This document shows positions 32,841 to 44,460 of a stretch of 64,000 nucleotides of DNA, one piece after another. The stretch is from Perognathus longimembris pacificus (Eukaryota; Chordata; Mammalia; Rodentia; Heteromyidae). The position numbers and the translations under genes were made by a program. Under the pieces are notes generated by a model that saw only the letters and a program-made list of their open reading frames with translations, was not told where the DNA came from and searched no databases. The stretch covers positions 105,803,885 to 105,867,884 of the forward strand of contig NC_063163.1 of the NCBI RefSeq assembly GCF_023159225.1, written 5' to 3'. Every line of letters starts with the position of its first letter. The first letter of the stretch is position 1.

Positions 32841-35500
32841 ATTTTTAAGAAGCTAATCCAAGTATTATTTTTTGAATCACCCGGAGAAGATTCAAAGAAG
32901 TATACATGTGCTGAAATGAAGCCCTGTTATATGACTACTTCAAGATTATAATCTTCATAAAAGTAGGTGCTGACTATTAACTGACACAATGCAGTGATGG
33001 GATGCATTCAATCCCAAAGTGTTTATTGAACTATCAGAAAATAACAAGACTTTTTGGGATCATCATCAAATTATCAAGTTGAGTGAGTTGCATTTCTCAT
33101 GGCAAATACTCTTTTTGTTTTTCACAGTGAAACTTTACACATGAGTTAAACATTCCAAAGGTAATAAATAGTTCAGTAGGGCTTGAGGTCCAGATCCCAG
33201 GAACTCAGTGTCCCTTTACATTTATAGTGATGAGGTAATTAATTTGAGAAAGAACTACAGCTTCCTGTAATCATTACAAGGTCACAAAGAAGCCTTATTA
33301 TAAACTTTCTTGTTTTTTTGTATGGCTTGTATTATAAGATGGTGAACCACTAAGTAGAAAACGAACACATTCTGGCCTTGGTTTCTATAACAGATTTGAA
33401 AAAAATAGTCAATCTGATAGACAAAACTTTTCATATAAATTGGTATATTGAAATTTCAATTTGTTTATTGGTTCCTTTTGAGGTTAGGTTGAATCATTCT
33501 TGTTCTAGTGCTCTGATAATTATACTGCTAAGCCTTAAAAACATGACCCTTCCCTATACAACCTCCTGGATATTTTCTTCAAAACAACACTAGATGTACC
33601 ATGATAAGAAGCTTACATTTAATCTGTCAGCAATAGAGAGTCAATATTTACTTTTTAAATAAAGGCTCTGTGTATGTCTATTTTGGTAACTATTTATAAC
33701 CATCAAATATGGATAGGATGAGGGTAGGAACCATTTCATCTTTCTATCCTCCTTAGTTTCACGTAACTTTAGTCATTCCAGAGTAAGCTTTCTGTTAGCT
33801 ATGTGCCCCTACTACTTTTAAAGGTTGCAGATAAAGTAACAAACAAAACAAATGGAAATGCCCTGCCCTTTTGATCCTTTTCTTTTACCAAGGGAAAGTG
33901 GTAACATTTTTTGTAAAAGCAAAGTCACAGAGTAGAGACAGCTGCTCTTGACAAAACATAGTCCTTTGTTTAAACATTTCAGTGGTCATGTTTGAACTAT
34001 CATGGTGAAGCTTTGTATTTGCAAAAAGGACTGTATGGCCTACTAGTCTTTAGTATTTACTATCAGCCCTACTGTCTCACTGGGGTGTAATATTTCTGTT
34101 TCCACCCAGTAAAATTGAGTGTTATAAATCAGAGAAAAGGGACACAATGTGGGGGGAATTTAGATTATATCACACTGTCCTGACGGTACAGTACAATACT
34201 ACTGTGTAGATGAACACAGTGTTAAGAAAACGCCTCATTCAGATGTTACATCAGCAAATATCTATTGTCTTCTAAATCATTTTTGGTTCATCTTTTTGTG
34301 GGTGATTTCTCCAGTTCAATAGTAGAATCTCTATACTAGAAAACTGAGAATATTAGGGGATATTGCTTTATTGTTTTGCATTTGTACGATTGCAGTAGTA
34401 CTGTGGGTTAGGTGACTACTCCACATTGCTCAAACTTCTGATGTTTTCTCTTTATTCACAGAAACTTTTGCAAATGTATGTGAACTATAGGATGAAAGTT
34501 AAATATTTAGTCGTGCTTCTGTGTTCTATAAAATCAAAATAGCATTTCCAAAATCATATCTCTTTCTACCTCTCACACTATAGTTGATCGATACTCTTCA
34601 TCATTTCTCTTATATTTGTAATGTTTGCCAGTTGATTTTGATGCCTGAAATGTCCAATGACCCTAAACTTACAAGGACACAGTGGAAAGTATCCATTAAG
34701 CAGAAAGATGAAGGAGGAAGGGACTGAAACTCCCTCAGATATGCAGGAAAAAGCACTGCCTGTGAACAGAGAGAGCCAAGTCCAACAAGCCCAACAGCAG
34801 GAGTAGGTTTGTTCCTTTTGAGGAGCAGTCTGAAGCTCCCTGGTAACTGAAGGTTGGAAAGGTAGATGAGGAAGATAGGGAACAAGAACTAAGAATTAGA
34901 TTTTGACTCTGAATGTCATGGAAGGTATAAGGTTGTTTGATGTCTTTAGGTAAACTAGAATGTGGCCAAATCTCAGTTTACAGTGGACTGTAGAGGGATA
35001 GACACAAAAGAAGGAGGTAAGTTATGATAATATTGATGTGCTGCTTATGACTGCTATTAACATTCATATCTTGACCCCAGGTGGTAACTTCATACTTGGA
35101 TTTAATGATTGTGAAGGCTTGGTTATCCAAATTAAGGTATTGTGAGCTTCTATGAATGTTTTAGAGGTAGGCAGGGTTTCATGAAAAGTCCCTAAGGCAG
35201 TGGTGGTATGGCCTCATGGGGATTATGGGATGGCCCTGGTTTCTCTGCCTTTGATGTGTGAGCATGCTTCCATGTGTATCATCAGAGTGTGGCACCATTT
35301 GTCATTTCATCAGGTCTGTGGTGGTGGTGGGAACATACTCCTGAACCTTCAGAAGTATGAGCAGATAGCTTTGTTGCTTTTTGTAACATCATTACCTCAG
35401 CTATTTTGTTGTGGTACCTCAGAGCTGGTTAAAGTATTACAGTACAAAAGATGACAGAATTCACTATTTGGGGGATTGGATGTAGGACACACAGAAAAAT
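32841..35500. other. Single-copy AT-rich DNA, longest repeat-poor stretch
   Basis: About 2.6 kb without a recognised repeat. No exon with convincing splice signals found. Frames at 33378-33593, 34610-34885 and 35200-35454 show no known motif. Confidence 0.4.
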
Positions 35501-35507
35501 TGGTATC

Positions 35508-35660
35508 AGACTAAGGCTGGTGGCTCATGTCTATAGTCCAAGAGACTCCATTCTGAAAATAACCAACCAAAAACTGGGCTGGAGACCTCACTCTACTGGA
35601 AGAGTATCAGCTAGTATCTTGTATTCAATGCCTGGTACGTCCATATATAGAGAACAAAAC
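35508..35660 (+). mobile_element. Diverged composite SINE
   Basis: 'aaggctggtggctcatgtctatag' split by mismatches (7SL-like head) followed by an ID-like 'gggctggagacctcactctac' and B-box-like 'gtattcaatgcctgg'. The linker region is largely missing. Confidence 0.55.
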
Positions 35661-35752
35661 TGGAATCAAGGAGAAGTTCCAAGGTTTGACCTGAGTAACC
35701 AGAACTAAAGAATAAAGAAGTGACATTTTTTGAGATGAGGAAAAATCATGGG

Positions 35753-35757
<5 letters not shown>

Positions 35758-35799
<42 letters not shown>

Positions 35800-35834
35800 C
35801 AGATGAGACAGAGAGAGAGAGAGAGAGAGAGAGT
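35758..35834 (+). repeat. (GT)n and (GA)n compound microsatellite
   Basis: About 20 GT units, an 11-base spacer and about 12 GA units. Confidence 0.97.
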
Positions 35835-36338
35835 TGTGTGCTGGGGTAGAGCAAAAGTTTTATTTCGATACTCCATGTCTGAAATTCCATTATACTTTTA
35901 AATAGAAATGTGAGAGTAGAAATTTGGAGATAGAAATATTAACATCATAGCAGAAACCAGGGCCAGAAACATAAACACACTTATGCTTATAAGTTCATGC
36001 TTCCATCATGGAGATGCACAATTACAATGGGCAGGAGACCAAACTACATATAATTATCTGTGATTAGACCACAATTCAGTTTCACATGGAAACAAAAAAG
36101 TATTTTGTGCACAGTTTTAATACATACTGAATTTCCCTTAGAATACAAAGTAGTATGTAAATCAAGGAAAGATTGCCCATAAGTTTTGCTCAGAAGTTTC
36201 AAAGGGAATTATTCACCATTTTGCAAGGTTGAATTGCTGGTAGCAATGCTACTTGAAGTAATTGAATCACCCACTACATACCTATGTTCCTTTGTATTTG
36301 GACCTTTAGACAGCTCCAAAGTACAGATGCATACATCT
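35835..36338. other. Single-copy DNA
   Basis: Nothing recognised. Confidence 0.4.
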
Positions 36339-36428
36339 TTTTTTTTCTTGTTTACTGTCAAAGTGATGTACAGAGAGGTTACAGTTTCATACATTAGGCC
36401 TTGGGTACATTTCTTGTGTTGTTTTCAA
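36339..36428 (-). mobile_element. LINE-1 3' tail, variant C, short
   Basis: T run, 'ttactgtcaaagtgatgtac', 'acagtttcatacattaggcc', 'ttgggtacatttcttgtg': nearly identical to the end of the LINE-1 at 45054. Only about 90 bases were inserted. Confidence 0.85.
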
Positions 36429-36654
36429 GGCACATCTTAGATCTGACCCTTTACATATTACCATTTATTTTAGAGTAATTTTTCATTTTACATTAACAGC
36501 TAGTACATGATTATAGTTAACTTCTTTGTGTTTCTGTTTTGCATTATTTTCAAGGACTTTAGAAAGGAATTCTTCCCTCCTTATTGGCTCTTTCTTTCTA
36601 GAAATCTTCTCTTTGAGGAAGCATAGTATATTATAGTCACAGTATTCAATGAAC
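36429..36654. other. Single-copy AT-rich DNA
   Basis: Nothing recognised. Confidence 0.35.
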
Positions 36655-36836
36655 ACATGTGCATATAGAACCAAGTCAATTGAGGGTAAGATGAAAGAGA
36701 ATGGTGGAAAGGATGACAATGATCAAGATGCATTGTGCTTACAGACTGACTTATTGCATTAAAACTTTTCTTCAGCTACTTAATATAATAATAACAATAA
36801 AATACTATGTATATTTTTTTAAAAAAGTAAATCCTC
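36655..36836 (+). mobile_element. Probable LINE-1 3' tail, plus strand
   Basis: 'gagggtaagatgaaagagaa', 'gatcaagatgcattgtgc', 'cagctacttaatataataat' and AATAAAATA, parallel to 23300-23456. Confidence 0.5.
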
Positions 36837-37977
36837 TCTTTTCAAGGATAACACTACAATAAAGCATCCTATGAGTGGATGTTTTCAGATTGGAAAGGGT
36901 CTCACAAAGGAGCTATGATAAGAAGCAGGCATTATGTTTTATTTGGTTAAAGTCTCTGCCTACCAGGGTTCCCCACACACAGTTCACAGAAGTGTCCCCC
37001 CCATCCTCTAGGGAGACTCATTCCAAGGGGACAGAAATAGTTGACAAATGAGACAAAATTAATGAAGCACACAATGGGCATTAGCCAGTCCAGAGCTGGC
37101 TGGCCTCATTATTTTTTTAATGTGTATATTGGTGTTTGTTTTTCTGTGTTCCTTTTTGCTTTTGCTCCATGGACTTCAGTTTAATGTAGTTTTGTTTTAA
37201 GTGACAAAATCAGCATTTCTACTACTTTTCTTTGAAAACATACATGAAATGAACGGTTCGTATCTACCTTGTTCTCTGAGTTGAACATACTTCATTTCTT
37301 GAACTTTTTTTCCGTCTTTGACAGTCCATCACTCCTTTCTCTTTTCCCAGTCCTACTTCAGAAAGAGCACTAAAAGATATTTTTATTTTTCTTTGTCACC
37401 AATTACAGTTTACCAGAAGATGCCACAGGCTTCCTCTCTTATTTAAACTGGCACTGCTTATTTGATAATAGGTCCTCCAGGGATTGCCACTTTAAAAAAA
37501 ATTCAGTATCATATTGGGTATTTTATTTTTCCTGCTTATGCACTGAAATCCAATGTACTTTCTCTGACAAACAAATTTATAGCTATTGGTTGGAAGTACA
37601 GTCACAATGTACTTTTCTTAATCAAGGCTTAGAAAGCTCTCAAGTCCTTTTTAGTCATTTGAGGTAACATTCCCCTTTCAGAAAAACCTGCAGCTTAAGA
37701 AGGCTGATCCAGAGCCAGGAAGATTTGAAATGAAGAGAGAATAGAATGTAGCCCATTCAAACCAAGGCAAGAAAAACAGGGAGGCTTAACCAGCAAGTGC
37801 TGTGTATGGAGGAGCATACTCATCATGAGCTCCCATGGCAGATCTGGGCTTCTCAGATCCTGGAGCTTACCATAGACTCTCCATCTGTAACTGGTTGAAG
37901 TTCTACATATTTATTCTTAGACCTAAGACATAAGTTTGGAAAAGTCTTTATCTAAACATACCATTAAAAGATATTGA
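36837..37977. other. Single-copy DNA
   Basis: Nothing recognised. Confidence 0.4.
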
Positions 37978-38100
37978 ACATATCGTATTATTAACAATAA
38001 TAACACTATGGTGTTATTAATTCTATATAGCATATTATATAAAATAAATATATGATATTACACATGATATATAATATATACTATTAATATAATAATAATT
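37978..38100. repeat. AT-rich low-complexity tract
   Basis: About 85% A/T with ATTA, TAATA and ATAT repeats. Confidence 0.85.
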
Positions 38101-38325
38101 ACTATTGCTACTAGGGCTTAAACTCAGAGCCTCAAGTTTTGACTTGGTGTTCTTTATCAAAGCTGGCCACCACGGGAGTAAAACCTCTACTTCCAGCACA
38201 TTGCAGGTTAATTGGAGATAAGAGATTCATAGACTTTTGTGTCCAGGCTGGTTTCAAACTGTATCCTCAGATCTCAGCCTCTTGAAGAAACTAGGATTTT
38301 AGGTATGACTCACCAGTGCTTGATT
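38101..38325 (-). mobile_element. B1-dID type SINE
   Basis: 'tagggcttaaactcagagcc' (B box complement), linker 'ttaattggagataagagattc', 7SL head 'gatctcagcctcttga' and 'ctcaccagtgct'. Confidence 0.85.
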
Positions 38326-38349
38326 TAAATTTATTTCCTTTCATTCATT

Positions 38350-38455
38350 TCTGAGCTGGTCTGGAGACTTGTACTCATGGCTTCTCTCTCCTTTGTTTGT
38401 TCATTTGTTTTTACTCAATTCTGGTGCTCACCAGTAGAACCCTACCACTTGTGAT
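38350..38455 (-). mobile_element. B1-dID type SINE, tail part only
   Basis: 'ctggagacttgtactcatggc' (split by a mismatch), 'ctggtgctcaccagtagaacc' and 'taccacttg' match the dID-like part in complement; no head. Confidence 0.5.
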
Positions 38456-39004
38456 GTGAGAGAGTTTTAAGAAGGAAGTCTTGGCCAGGCAAAGTACATA
38501 TCCTTGTAAGTGTGAATGCAGTGTGTGTATGTGCGGCGGGGGGGGGGTGTCCTTAGGGAATACTACAGGAAGTTGGCTTCTAATTCTGTCAGGACTGCTT
38601 ACATATCTTATGACATTTTCCTCAAATTCTACTTGTGTGTGGGAATTGATGTAATATTAAGTCTTGTTTAAGGATCTTTGGGTATGAATGTTCTTTGTTC
38701 AATTGGAAAGAAAGTAACACTCATTCATTAAATGTTTAATCCCTGATCATTAGTTAAGTTTTGTCAGAAAGACCTTTTTAATCTCATAAATATACATTAT
38801 AATGCCACTTATGTGCTAACTTTTATTTTCTATCAGCACTTTATTAACAATTTATGATTCTTCATGTATTTGATCCTTTGTTAAATATCATTTTCTTCTA
38901 TGTGACACTATACTGTGATGGGACTTTTTCTGTTTTGTTTATCTATAGCCTCATCCTCTGGAAATGTATGGAAATTAGTACTTAGGAGTGGGTAAGTACA
39001 AGAA
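38456..39004. other. Single-copy DNA
   Basis: A run of ten G (38538-38547) follows a GT-rich stretch. The rest is AT-rich and unassigned. Confidence 0.35.
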
Positions 39005-39135
39005 AATTAGAAGCATTAGGTATGCTGTTACTCTGGAGACTGAGATCTGAGGATCCAAGTTCAAAGACATCTTAGACAAGAAGTCCATGAGATTTATATC
39101 CCCAATTAACCACCAAAAAGCCAGAAGTGAAACTG
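39005..39135 (+). mobile_element. B1-dID type SINE, 5' part, broken by a purine expansion
   Basis: 7SL-like head ('ctctggagactgagatctgag'), 'acaagaagtccatgagat', linker 'ccaattaaccaccaaaaagc' and 'cagaagtgaaactgtgg'. Here the element gives way to a long purine tract; 'ggact-aata' after it (39282 onward) looks like the remains of the SINE 3' end. Confidence 0.8.
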
Positions 39136-39284
39136 TGGGGGGAGGAGGAGGAGGAGGGGGAGGGGGAGGGGGAGGGGGAGGGGGAGGGGGAGGGGGAGGG
39201 GGAGGGGGAGGGGGAGGGGGAAGGGGAGGGGGAGGGGGAGGAGGAGGAGGAGGAGGAGGAGGAGGAGGAGGAGGAGGAGGAGGA
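39136..39284 (+). repeat. (GGA)n(GGGGGA)n(GGA)n pure purine tract
   Basis: 149 bases without a pyrimidine on the plus strand: a short GGA block, about 15 GGGGGA units with one GGGGGAA interruption near 39221, then about 15 GGA units. Many runs of five G make it a strong G-quadruplex candidate. Poly-glycine and poly-leucine reading frames across it are artefacts. Confidence 0.98.
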
Positions 39285-39466
39285 CTAAATAGGAATAAGT
39301 GTAAATATACATATTTCTAGAGATAATTCCTTAACTCCAGGTTGGGCATCTGTGATCCCAAAATTTGAAATCTCATGTTACAGTGGAAAATTCAACACAA
39401 CTTAATATGACAAGTCATAGTCAAAACATTGCTACATTAAAACATATTCTATAGGATTTAGGCAGG

Positions 39467-39720
39467 CTAAGCTGGGTGCTGGTGGCTCATACCTGTAATC
39501 CTAGCTACTGAGGAGACTGAGATCTGAGGATTGCAGTTCAAAGCCAGCCCAGGCAGGAAAGTCCATGAGACACTTACCTCCAATTAACCTCCAGGAAACA
39601 GGAATGTAGCTGTGGCTCAAGTGGTAGAGTGCTAGTCTTGAGCTGAAGAGTGAAACGCTCAGAGACAGTGCCCAGGCCTTGGTTTAAGAACCAAGACAGA
39701 CAAAAATCAAAACAAAACAA
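39467..39720 (+). mobile_element. B1-dID type SINE, full length, well preserved
   Basis: 7SL/B1-like head from 'agctgggtgctggtggctc' through 'ctgagatctgaggattgc', linker 'acctccaattaacctccagg', dID/Geo-like tail 'gctgtggctcaagtggtaga', 'cagagacagtgcccaggcc' and A-rich end. This is the best copy for comparing with the Geo half of IDL-Geo. Confidence 0.95.
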
Positions 39721-40744
39721 CTCTCAGTCTATATGTTTAAAGTATATGGGAAACACAATGAATTTTGTAGTTAGATGTGGGCTTCATCACCAAGATGCCT
39801 CATCATTTATATACTGATTTTCCAAAATTTAAAAAAAAATAGAAAACTTGAAATATTTGTGTCCCAAGCATCTTTGTAGTGTTTTGCAACAAGGGACAAT
39901 TAATATGGTGTGATCAGTTATTTTTTTTTTTACTTGTTCAGTATCCTCTATCATTATTACATCTTGTGTTTCCTAACTGAGCAGCATAATTACATTCTTA
40001 TTAGCAAATTTATAAGCACTGATATGCACTGGTAAAATCAGGGAATTTGCTGTTTATATTGAAAAATTTGAATCAATTACAGTGATCCTTTCAAGCTAGG
40101 TAGTACAGATGGATCATAAGTAATAAAAAAGCTTGAGTTCTATGACATTTCTTAGTATCATATATGTGAGGGACCACATTGGTCAGCCATAGTTGATCAC
40201 TGAGAGAATTCTCTATGGAGTTTATTTTTGGTTTGTAATTGAAGAAAGCAGCAAGACAGAAACTATCATTGTCAAAGACTCATTGCTACCTGTGTTTCTT
40301 AATGAAACTTTTTCCACTTTCTATTCCCATTGTTCCTTTCCCTGGGACCGTGGGTGGAATATTCAATTCTTTCATTTCTTCAACTATAAAATTAAGAGAC
40401 TTCTGAGTTAATCAAACATTCTTCTTTCTCCACATTTTAATTTGATATTTTCAGACTGGTTAGAGAAAAAAACATAGACTAAAGTCACTGTCAACATACT
40501 GCACAACATTATCTATACTTTGGTTGTCTCTCCACATTCCTATAACTAACTCTGTCTCATTTGAAAAGCAACATTTCTAAGCATCCTTAACCCCTTGATC
40601 ACATACCATTGGTCTGTTATTTGCTACAGACAATAGACTCTGCCTCCTTTAAATTTATAATATTTTGTTAAGTCTAGAAATAGTTCTTAGAACTGCCAAG
40701 AAAACTGAAGAACAGACTCTACTATGAAACATCAGAAGTAGGCA
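39721..40744. other. Single-copy AT-rich DNA
   Basis: No gene recognised; plus frame 40193-40411 has no known motif. Confidence 0.4.
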
Positions 40745-40968
40745 ATAACCAGACAACAGTGGTGCAAACTTGTTATCTTATCTACTCTGGAGGCTGAGAC
40801 CTGAGGATTACAGGTCAAAGCCCACCTGGGCCAAAATGTCTGTGAGAATCATCTCCAATTAACCACCAAAAAGTCAGAAGTAGGGCTGTGGATCAAGGGG
40901 TAGAGCACCAGATTTTAGTGAAAAAACTACAGGACAGGACTCAGGCCTTCAGTTTTAGCCCCAATATG

Positions 40969-40970
<2 letters not shown>
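40745..40970 (+). mobile_element. B1-dID type SINE, full length
   Basis: Diverged 7SL-like head ('ctactctggaggctgagacc'), linker 'atctccaattaaccaccaaa', dID part 'ggctgtggatcaaggggtag' and 'ggactcaggccttcag'. Confidence 0.88.
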
Positions 40971-41016
<46 letters not shown>

Positions 41017-41027
41017 AAAAAAAAAAA
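40971..41027 (+). repeat. (AC)n then (A)n tail microsatellite
   Basis: About 20 AC units followed by 15 A; forms the 3' tail of the SINE at 40745. Confidence 0.95.
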
Positions 41028-41074
41028 GCATCAGGAATACTTCCTAGAACCACATCAGCAATTGAGGCCTTTAT

Positions 41075-41430
41075 GATTGCCAGATTTATATTACTACAAT
41101 AAAACACTTGTAGCAGGTAACTTATGAAATGAAAAAGTTATGTAGCTCATAGTTTTGGCATCTCTAGCAACTCAGTTCTGATAGCACTTGGCCTTCATGG
41201 CATCACATTAAGCAAGGCGTCTTATGGAAGAGGATACGTTGTCAAACAAAAAAAGTGAAGAGGGTTTTACATTTTCTTGAAGGAAATACTCCCAGGGACA
41301 CAGTGACTTCCTAGTAGCTGCCCTATCACAAAGGTTCCACCTCCTGACATTGCCAATTTATGGACTCAAACACCAATCTCAATGGACCATTGAGGGGCAT
41401 ATGATTCTGTATTCAAACAGGAATACCTAC
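41075..41430 (+). mobile_element. MaLR-type LTR (MST/MLT-like)
   Basis: Order of landmarks: 'attactacaataaaacac', 'gtagctcatagttttggcat', 'ttggccttcatggcatcac', 'ttccacctcctgacattgcc', 'gaccattgaggggcatatg', 'attcaaac'. This fits the plus-strand layout of non-autonomous MaLR LTRs, including the near-terminal 'ccacctcc-acattgcc' block. Heavily diverged. Confidence 0.5.
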
Positions 41431-43279
41431 CAGAAAAACTGTTGCCTGATCTTCTATGATCCAGGGCTTTTGAGTCAGAAATGTACAATATTCACTGAGC
41501 TCATAATTGTGTTGCTACAACCTATGTGGGGGAAAAGAAAGCAAAACATACTCTGGGTGCTATTTATTTCCCTTTATAATTTTCTTTTATATCAGACTTT
41601 CACAGTATATTTTACTGAAAAACTCCACGCAGATGTCTGGTTTTCAATACAAAAACTGGGAGACACAGTTGTTTTTTTTGGGAAAGCAAATACTTGAGGG
41701 AGGTGTTTTACTAGTAGAGTAGGACTTACACAATGAGTGGCAATCATAATGGAAGAGGATATTCTAAACATGGAACATCACCAGAACTGACCCATGTTCT
41801 AAATCACTGTAGAGTTAGATTATCTTGCTATGCCTTTACCACAGTCTCCTTTTTGAATGTTCTATGAATTGCAGAGAGGAAACTATACTCCCAGAATGCC
41901 CTTCCCAAGCCTTCTGGCCACCTTGTATCTGTTCATAAAAGGTATTCATGTGGATTTCCCAAATTGTGCAAAGAAGAGCCATCCGTTTCCGAAGGTATTT
42001 CTGGCTTTATATGCTCAGAAATCCAAGACTTGAAACCGTTTCTGAACTGCTAGCTTTACCTACATAGACCAAGGTAATTAATCAGATTAAGATCTTTTGG
42101 TATTCCCAGAATTTTCCCCACATGCTCTTCTGAATTTCCACTGTTTTGTACTTGAAGGCTGAAATGTATCTTGTTAACTACCTTATCTTTCATCACTTCT
42201 GAATCTCCAATATTTGTGTAAGCCACTAATTCCATGAAATACCATCTTTTTAAATTCTTGGATTCCAATACTGTGACTTCTGTCTTATCAACAAAACTTA
42301 ACTCATACATTCACATCTTCACCCAACAGAAGATTATTTTAATGATGCCCAAAACATAATCTCATTTCCCTCTCTTCAGAAAAATTCCTGATTTCATATT
42401 GAATATTTCATCTTCATTTATTATACCCCTTTAATCTCATTTCCTTTTATCCAAAAAGATGAAATAATGTCAAAGGTTATGTTTCCATTAGTCTTTGTCT
42501 TTCAAAGTCTCCCTTCTTTCTTTTTTTTTTTTTAAGCCATTATGTTTAACCATATGTCTGAAGTGTTTCACTTCCTTTTTTGGTTGGCTTTTCATCTTAC
42601 AACATACCAAGTTATCTCAGGATATATCCTATCAAATATGTGGACAATATTTCAAATCCATTAGAATTACTAAATTATTTGCTTTGGAAATAGCTCAATC
42701 ACACTAGTAATGCACTCTACTTACATCTTAGCCATTTCTCACGTCAACTGTCAATTGTTACATATTTTATTCTTCTGGCCTAAGAATGTTAGAGATGCAA
42801 CCATTCTCATCTAGGGCTTTAGGGATGACTATAGTAAACAAAGAGAATATGAATGACTGGGCACCAGGTCAAAATATTTCTGCCTGGAAAAAGCCACATG
42901 TTAATACCCTTTGAAAAGTTAGTTGTCTGAGATGTTGTCTAGGCATATCTAACTTCCAGGAATAGAGATAATAAGAGATTTTTCAAATTATTATTATTAT
43001 AAGTCTCTGCCAACACCCACACCCGTCTCCCATACCTCAGAATCAAACTGCTGCAAACTCTACATTTTACTACCATCTGCATTTCCATGTATACCATCTC
43101 CTCCTTAACAAACGAACTGTCTAGTTTCCTGTGTGTTTGTTTTGATTTTTTATGGAAAGAGAATTGTAGCTGGCACTCATTTCCTTTGAGAGTTGTTAAA
43201 AGTGTTGCTTATGTATTGTTAACTGTTATGTTCTAGAATTCAATTATGCTGCTGAGAAATCGGATGCTGTTCTTATTCT
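41431..43279. other. Single-copy AT-rich DNA
   Basis: No gene or clear repeat. Frames 41350-41722 (plus) and 42056-42310 (minus) have no known motif. Confidence 0.4.
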
Positions 43280-43870
43280 TGATCTATTGCAAAACGGGAT
43301 TTTTTTCCCCTCTCTACTTTTTTTTTTTACAGGTTATTGTTTTTATATTTAGTGTTCTAACGTTTTATGATGTGCATTTTTCTTTAATATTCACTTCTCA
43401 CAATGAAGAGATTTTTCTTATTGTGTTGGGTGTTTGACAGCCTCTTTCAAGTTGGATTTTTTTTATTATTATTTGACAATATTCTCTCTTTTCTCAGTCC
43501 TCTGGTTTTCTAGAATTCCTATGAGACAGAATGATACTTTAATTTTCTTTTTTCTCTTTTATATCTTTGACCGCTTTTATTCAGCTTTCTGAGAGCCTGG
43601 CCTTTATCTTTTAACATTTTTGTGAAGATTTAATATCTTTCATATTATTCTCCACTTTCAGGACTATTTATTCTATTAATGCTGCTTTTCATAGCATTGG
43701 TTCTGACTTCCCAGATGTACTTCCTCTTTTACATTTCTGAACTGTTCTTGGACATGTTAGCAATTCTGGGGAAGTTTTCTTTTGTTCTCTGTGCTTTCTT
43801 TTTCTTGATTTTCCTTTCTTTTCTGTTCATTTCCTTTCCTCTTTGACATGTATATTAAAAGATTTCTTTA
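43280..43870. other. T-rich segment, possibly antisense old LINE
   Basis: Very T-rich on the plus strand. The texture ('ctggttttctagaattcctatg' split by mismatches) is reminiscent of the complement of old LINE-1 sequence, but I cannot place it. Confidence 0.25.
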
Positions 43871-44227
43871 AAATATCATGTTAATATTGGTTGTCAGTTT
43901 ACTGAGACATGAAACATTAAAATGCTTTTAGGAAGCTCTGTGTGGAGATGTCTTGACAGGAGGTAGATTTCATTGTGAAATGATTGATCTGTCATCTTAT
44001 GATTTTTGTGAGGGAAATCTTTGACCATAGGAACAAATCAATATGTTCTCTTCTGGTCATTTTGCCTTCCTTGCTGATTTAATTCTAAATTATTGCTATG
44101 TAAGAAATTAGCCCAGAATGTATTGTTTTCAAAGAACATTAATTATCTTACCATTACAGTGGTCAGGATTAGTCGTGGTTTTTGGCTTTAAATCTCTCAT
44201 TAGTAAAGTGAACAACCATCTTACCTT
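43871..44227. other. Single-copy DNA
   Basis: Nothing recognised. Confidence 0.4.
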
Positions 44228-44243
44228 CCACAGGCCCAGATCT

Positions 44244-44444
44244 TTTTTTTTTTTTGGCCAGTCCTGGGCCTTGGACTCAGGGCCTGAGCACCATCCCTGG
44301 CTTCTTCCCGCTCAAGGCTAGCATGCTGCCACCTGAGCCACAGCGCCCCTTCTGGCCGTTTTCCATATATGAGGTGCTGGGGAATTGAACCAAGAACTTC
44401 ATGTGTAGGAGGCAAGCACTCTTGAAACTAGGTCATATTCCCAG
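44244..44444 (-). mobile_element. IDL-Geo dimeric SINE, full length
   Basis: T run, Geo monomer then ID-like monomer on the minus strand. A perfect 16-base target duplication 'ccacaggcccagatct' (44228-44243 and 44445-44460) flanks it, so this is a fairly recent insertion despite several substitutions in the ID-like half. Confidence 0.97.
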
Positions 44445-44460
44445 CCACAGGCCCAGATCT

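Noticed and set aside
39087..39320. Poly-glycine (plus) and poly-leucine/proline (minus) frames
   Set aside because: Pure product of the purine microsatellite within a SINE.
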